Of a stretch of DNA of 55,482 bases, positions 53,431 through 55,482 are shown in pieces. The translations under genes were made by a program, and so were the position numbers. The notes beneath the pieces are model-generated. The model made no database searches and was not told where the DNA came from. It worked only from the letters and a program-made list of their open reading frames with translations. How positions within the stretch are numbered: the first letter of the stretch is position 1; each line of letters starts with the position of its first letter. This DNA is from CAVLDP01 sp963661945 (lineage in GTDB: Bacteria > Bacillota > Clostridia > Lachnospirales > Lachnospiraceae), in NCBI GenBank assembly GCA_963661945.1, contig CAVLDP010000016.1, positions 1 to 55,482 of the forward strand, in the 5' to 3' direction.

Positions 53431-54540
53431 ATGGGAAAACTTGTATCTGTCGTGGTTCCTGTGAGAAATGGAGCAACTACAATTAAAGCTTGTATCGATA
53501 ACCTGCTGAGTCAGACTTATGACAATGTCGAGATTCTAATCGTTGAGAGTAATTCTACAGATGATACCTGGGACAGACTGCAGGAGCTGAAGAAGCAGGA
53601 ACCATACGAAGGGAATCATCTTCGCATCTATCAGTCCTCAAAGCCTGGTGCATCTGCCGCGAGAAATCTCGGACTAAAGATGGCGACAGGCGATTATCTG
53701 ATCTTCATGGATGCAGATGATTCGGTAGAGCAGAATCTCGTGGAGACTCTGGTGGATGCCATCGAAAGGGACGAAGATACGGTTCTTGTGACCGCTGGTT
53801 ATCGGACCTACCAGACCATGGAGGAGAACAAGGCTGGAGAAAATAGGACTGGAGAGAATAGGGCTGGAGGAAATGACCTTCCTCAGCTACTCTACGAGAG
53901 TCCGGCTGTTTCCTGTCACTATGACCTGGAATCCATGGTAGAGAGGCTCTTCCTAGTAGAGGATTATATCGGCTTCGTCTGGGGCAAAATCTATCGGATG
54001 GATATTATAAGAGAGCGCCTGGTGAGCTTCCGGGAGAATATTAAGTACAATGAAGACCGCCTCTTCGTGGTGGAATATCTCTGCGCGGCATATAATATGG
54101 TGACAATCAAAGATCTGGAGAGTGCATCTGCACTTATGATTTCCGATCATCTCTATAATTATCTCTTACATGAGGATTCGATCACTGGGGAAACTAGGTC
54201 AAGGAAAGAGGTTTCCATAGAGGAAATCTCAGAGATTGCGGCTTTTGACCTCATGCTTCAGCGAATTGCCTTATCCATTGGTGCATCTTCTAGAGCCTTC
54301 GCCGCAGGCCACCTGGACATGATTCATAGCGAGCTTCGCATGTTTCACCGCATGATCGGGCCAAAGCAGATATTTAAGTATACCAATAGCCCGATGAGAG
54401 TCTACGCCAAGCTTGCCGGAAGGGTGAAGTTTGAACCGTCCTGTCCCAAGGAGGAAATCCTCTGGAAGATCTTCAGGCGCTATGGCAGAACAGGCTGTAC
54501 CTATACGAAGAACCCGGAGTTTTTCCGCGAACTATATTAG
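53431..54540 (+). CDS. Family 2 glycosyltransferase with internal 15-bp repeat tract
   Basis: A 369-residue GT-A protein: VSVVVPVRNGATTIKACIDNLL, VEILIVESNSTDDT, GASAARNLGLKMATGDYLIFMDADD, then FVWGKIYRMDI and NEDRLFVVEYL. It is last in the polysaccharide run. A Gly/Glu/Asn-rich insert (about residues 134-149) is encoded by three tandem 15-bp units and interrupts an otherwise ordinary domain, so its length may vary between strains. The acceptor is unknown. Confidence 0.85.
   Translation: MGKLVSVVVPVRNGATTIKACIDNLLSQTYDNVEILIVESNSTDDTWDRLQELKKQEPYEGNHLRIYQSSKPGASAARNLGLKMATGDYLIFMDADDSVEQNLVETLVDAIERDEDTVLVTAGYRTYQTMEENKAGENRTGENRAGGNDLPQLLYESPAVSCHYDLESMVERLFLVEDYIGFVWGKIYRMDIIRERLVSFRENIKYNEDRLFVVEYLCAAYNMVTIKDLESASALMISDHLYNYLLHEDSITGETRSRKEVSIEEISEIAAFDLMLQRIALSIGASSRAFAAGHLDMIHSELRMFHRMIGPKQIFKYTNSPMRVYAKLAGRVKFEPSCPKEEILWKIFRRYGRTGCTYTKNPEFFRELY
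53832..53876 (+). repeat. Three tandem 15-bp repeats inside a glycosyltransferase gene
   Basis: The units begin at 53832 (GGCTGGAGAAAATAG), 53847 (GACTGGAGAGAATAG) and 53862 (GGCTGGAGGAAATGA). They differ by one to four bases and keep the frame, giving AGEN/TGEN/AGGN peptides. In-frame length change by slippage would alter a surface loop rather than break the gene. Confidence 0.8.
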
Positions 54541-54559
54541 GGAGGTTCCATTTGCACTA

Positions 54560-54783
54560 CCCCGGCAACCGGGCAAGCAGGTCTTGTGACGCTTATTTCA
54601 TCAAGTGAAAGATAACAAAATCCCCTTCCAAGGAAATGGCTGCCATCAGAAATTCGAGTCCATTCTCAGTTTCTGATTCAGCTCGCCATCCCTGGCTCGC
54701 TGCAGCCATTTCCTAGAAGAGGATTTTGTCTTTCACTAGATTCAAACGCATGTCACTGCGACCTGCTTGCCCAGTTGCCGGGG
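54560..54783. repeat. 224-bp imperfect inverted repeat, possible structured RNA or MITE-like element
   Basis: Pairing blocks in order from the outside: 54560-54583 with 54760-54783 (23 of 24 bases), 54604-54612 with 54729-54737 (AGTGAAAGA, 9 bp), 54616-54623 with 54721-54728 (CAAAATCC, 8 bp), and 54632-54643 with 54702-54713 (GGAAATGGCTGC, 12 bp). The tip splits into two small hairpins, ATCAGAAA (54645-54652/54670-54677) and GCCA (54685-54688/54693-54696), giving a three-way junction. The unpaired bulges lie mostly at 54584-54603. I see no gene inside. It begins 19 bases after the last glycosyltransferase stop. Confidence 0.8.
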
Positions 54784-54805
54784 CAGCCCGGATGAGAGAA
54801 AAGAC

Positions 54806-55405
54806 TTGACAGAGCTCTATATTGACATACTTCGAATTATTGCTTGCCTGATGGTTATATTTAACCATACTAATGAACGCTTCTGGACCAGAATTTAACC
54901 TGAACTTTATTCATAATATTTTAGCAGGAAATTATCAGTTAAGAACTGGAAGCTTATGTATGTCCTAGCTGTCATTACAACAGGCATTCTGCCATTTATT
55001 GAACAGTATCAGGCGATTAACAGCAACCTAAAGGTTAGCTGGATTACGACTAGCATACTGATATATCCACTTACAGGATATGTACTCGATAACAAGATTG
55101 ATATCACGGATATTACACCAGCTAGAATGATCAAGCTGTGGTTACTTAATATTGTAACTTTTGGTATCAGTCTGGTTATGGAATATAAGTATATAACGAG
55201 TCATCCTGGAGATACTGCTGAGTCAAATCTATTGCTTTTTGTTTTGGTAAATGCAACCGTGATTTTTATTACGGTGAAGTATATTACTCTGCGGGTGAAT
55301 TTTAGTTCAGCAGTAAGTAAATGGATTACGAGAATCGGCGGATTGACGTTTGGAATTATTGTGGCTATTCTGAAGAAAGTGCCTTTGATTCGCAAGTTGT
55401 TCTGA
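54806..55405 (+). pseudogene. Decayed acyltransferase-3 (OafA/WecH-like) remnant
   Basis: Frame 54806-54898 encodes LTELYIDILRIIACLMVIFN followed by HTNERF and a stop. This is the hallmark N-terminus of membrane acyltransferase-3 proteins, but there is no ATG in frame. After stops in all likely frames, 54956-55405 encodes 149 residues with about four hydrophobic spans (SWITTSILIYPLTGYVLDNK and onward), like the C-terminal half of the same family. A complete member has 320-380 residues; here the central part is missing. The remnant lies between the inverted repeat and its partial third copy. The short downstream ORF alone could be expressed, but I favour a pseudogene. Confidence 0.7.
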
Positions 55406-55412
55406 GTTGAAA

Positions 55413-55437
55413 GACCTGCTTGCGCCAGTTGCCGGGG
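55413..55437 (+). repeat. Third, partial copy of the inverted-repeat end
   Basis: GACCTGCTTGCGCCAGTTGC followed by CGGGG matches the right arm at 54760-54783 with one inserted base, in the same orientation. Similarity may continue weakly for about 12 bases (GGATG shared at 55444-55448 and 54790-54794). Together the copies bracket the acyltransferase remnant. In the rest of the window (55438-55482) I see no gene or signal. Confidence 0.7.
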
Positions 55438-55482
55438 TGATTTGGATGGAGCAAACATACTCTTGCATAATACATTTGGTGA

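Noticed and set aside
53832..53876. Possible CRISPR array
   Set aside because: The units are only 15 bp, are directly joined without spacers and keep the reading frame of a glycosyltransferase.
54541..54800. Possible insertion sequence with terminal inverted repeats
   Set aside because: No transposase fragment lies between or beside the arms, and no target-site duplication is visible; it is described only as an inverted repeat.

Overview
The window reads as ordinary chromosome of a motile, anaerobic Gram-positive of the Clostridia, most likely Lachnospiraceae. The reasons are a low-to-mid GC content, strong AGGAGG-type ribosome binding sites, Firmicutes gene orders (mbl-flhO-flhP, comFC-yvyF, cdaA-cdaR), a flagellar sigma-like promoter and a PTS fructose operon. 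Every intact gene I can support lies on the + strand, in long runs with spacers of a few bases. The genus assignment is inference; no rRNA or tRNA is present.

Layout: (1) 139-5760, a fructose operon, fruR-fruK-fruA-ptsH-ptsI, closed by a terminator. (2) 5958-7949, a 2-isopropylmalate synthase fused to an AraC-type DNA-binding domain, with a perfect 24-bp palindrome upstream. (3) 8141-12073, a NlpC/P60 wall hydrolase, a membrane-anchored protein, methionine aminopeptidase and a glycosyltransferase. (4) 12143-32254, one co-directional run from secA to uvrB-uvrA that encloses a ten-gene surface-acylation cluster: FkbH-like HAD, MBOAT, acyl carrier protein, MaoC hydratase, two MBOAT+SGNH pairs, SDR and AMP-ligase. 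(5) 32508-38240, mbl, basal-body genes flhO and flhP, a rod-binding protein, an orphan lipoprotein, comFC and yvyF. (6) 38320-40551, recD2. (7) 40676-44184, two membrane proteins, the c-di-AMP pair cdaA-cdaR and a degenerate HPr-like protein. (8) 44221-54540, a rhamnose-containing surface polysaccharide locus: rmlD, rmlB, six glycosyltransferases including a GlfT2-like enzyme, a DUF2304 protein and a flippase. (9) 54541-55482, a long imperfect inverted repeat, a decayed acyltransferase and a further partial copy of the repeat end.

How the parts may work together: the acylation cluster has the same part types as the Dlt D-alanylation system (ligase, carrier protein, MBOAT, SGNH). It adds FkbH, a hydratase and a reductase, which suggests it attaches glyceroyl or hydroxyacyl groups to an envelope polymer. 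The polysaccharide locus 17 kb downstream could supply such a polymer. The two HPr-family proteins are complementary: the fructose-operon HPr keeps catalytic His15 but has Arg at the Ser46 site, while the one beside cdaR has lost His15 and Arg17 but keeps a serine at the position equivalent to 46.

The strongest candidates for something undescribed are the expanded Dlt-like acylation system, the LeuA-AraC fusion with its palindrome, the split HPr pair, and the long three-way-junction inverted repeat at the right end. All assignments come from reading motifs by eye; no database search was run.
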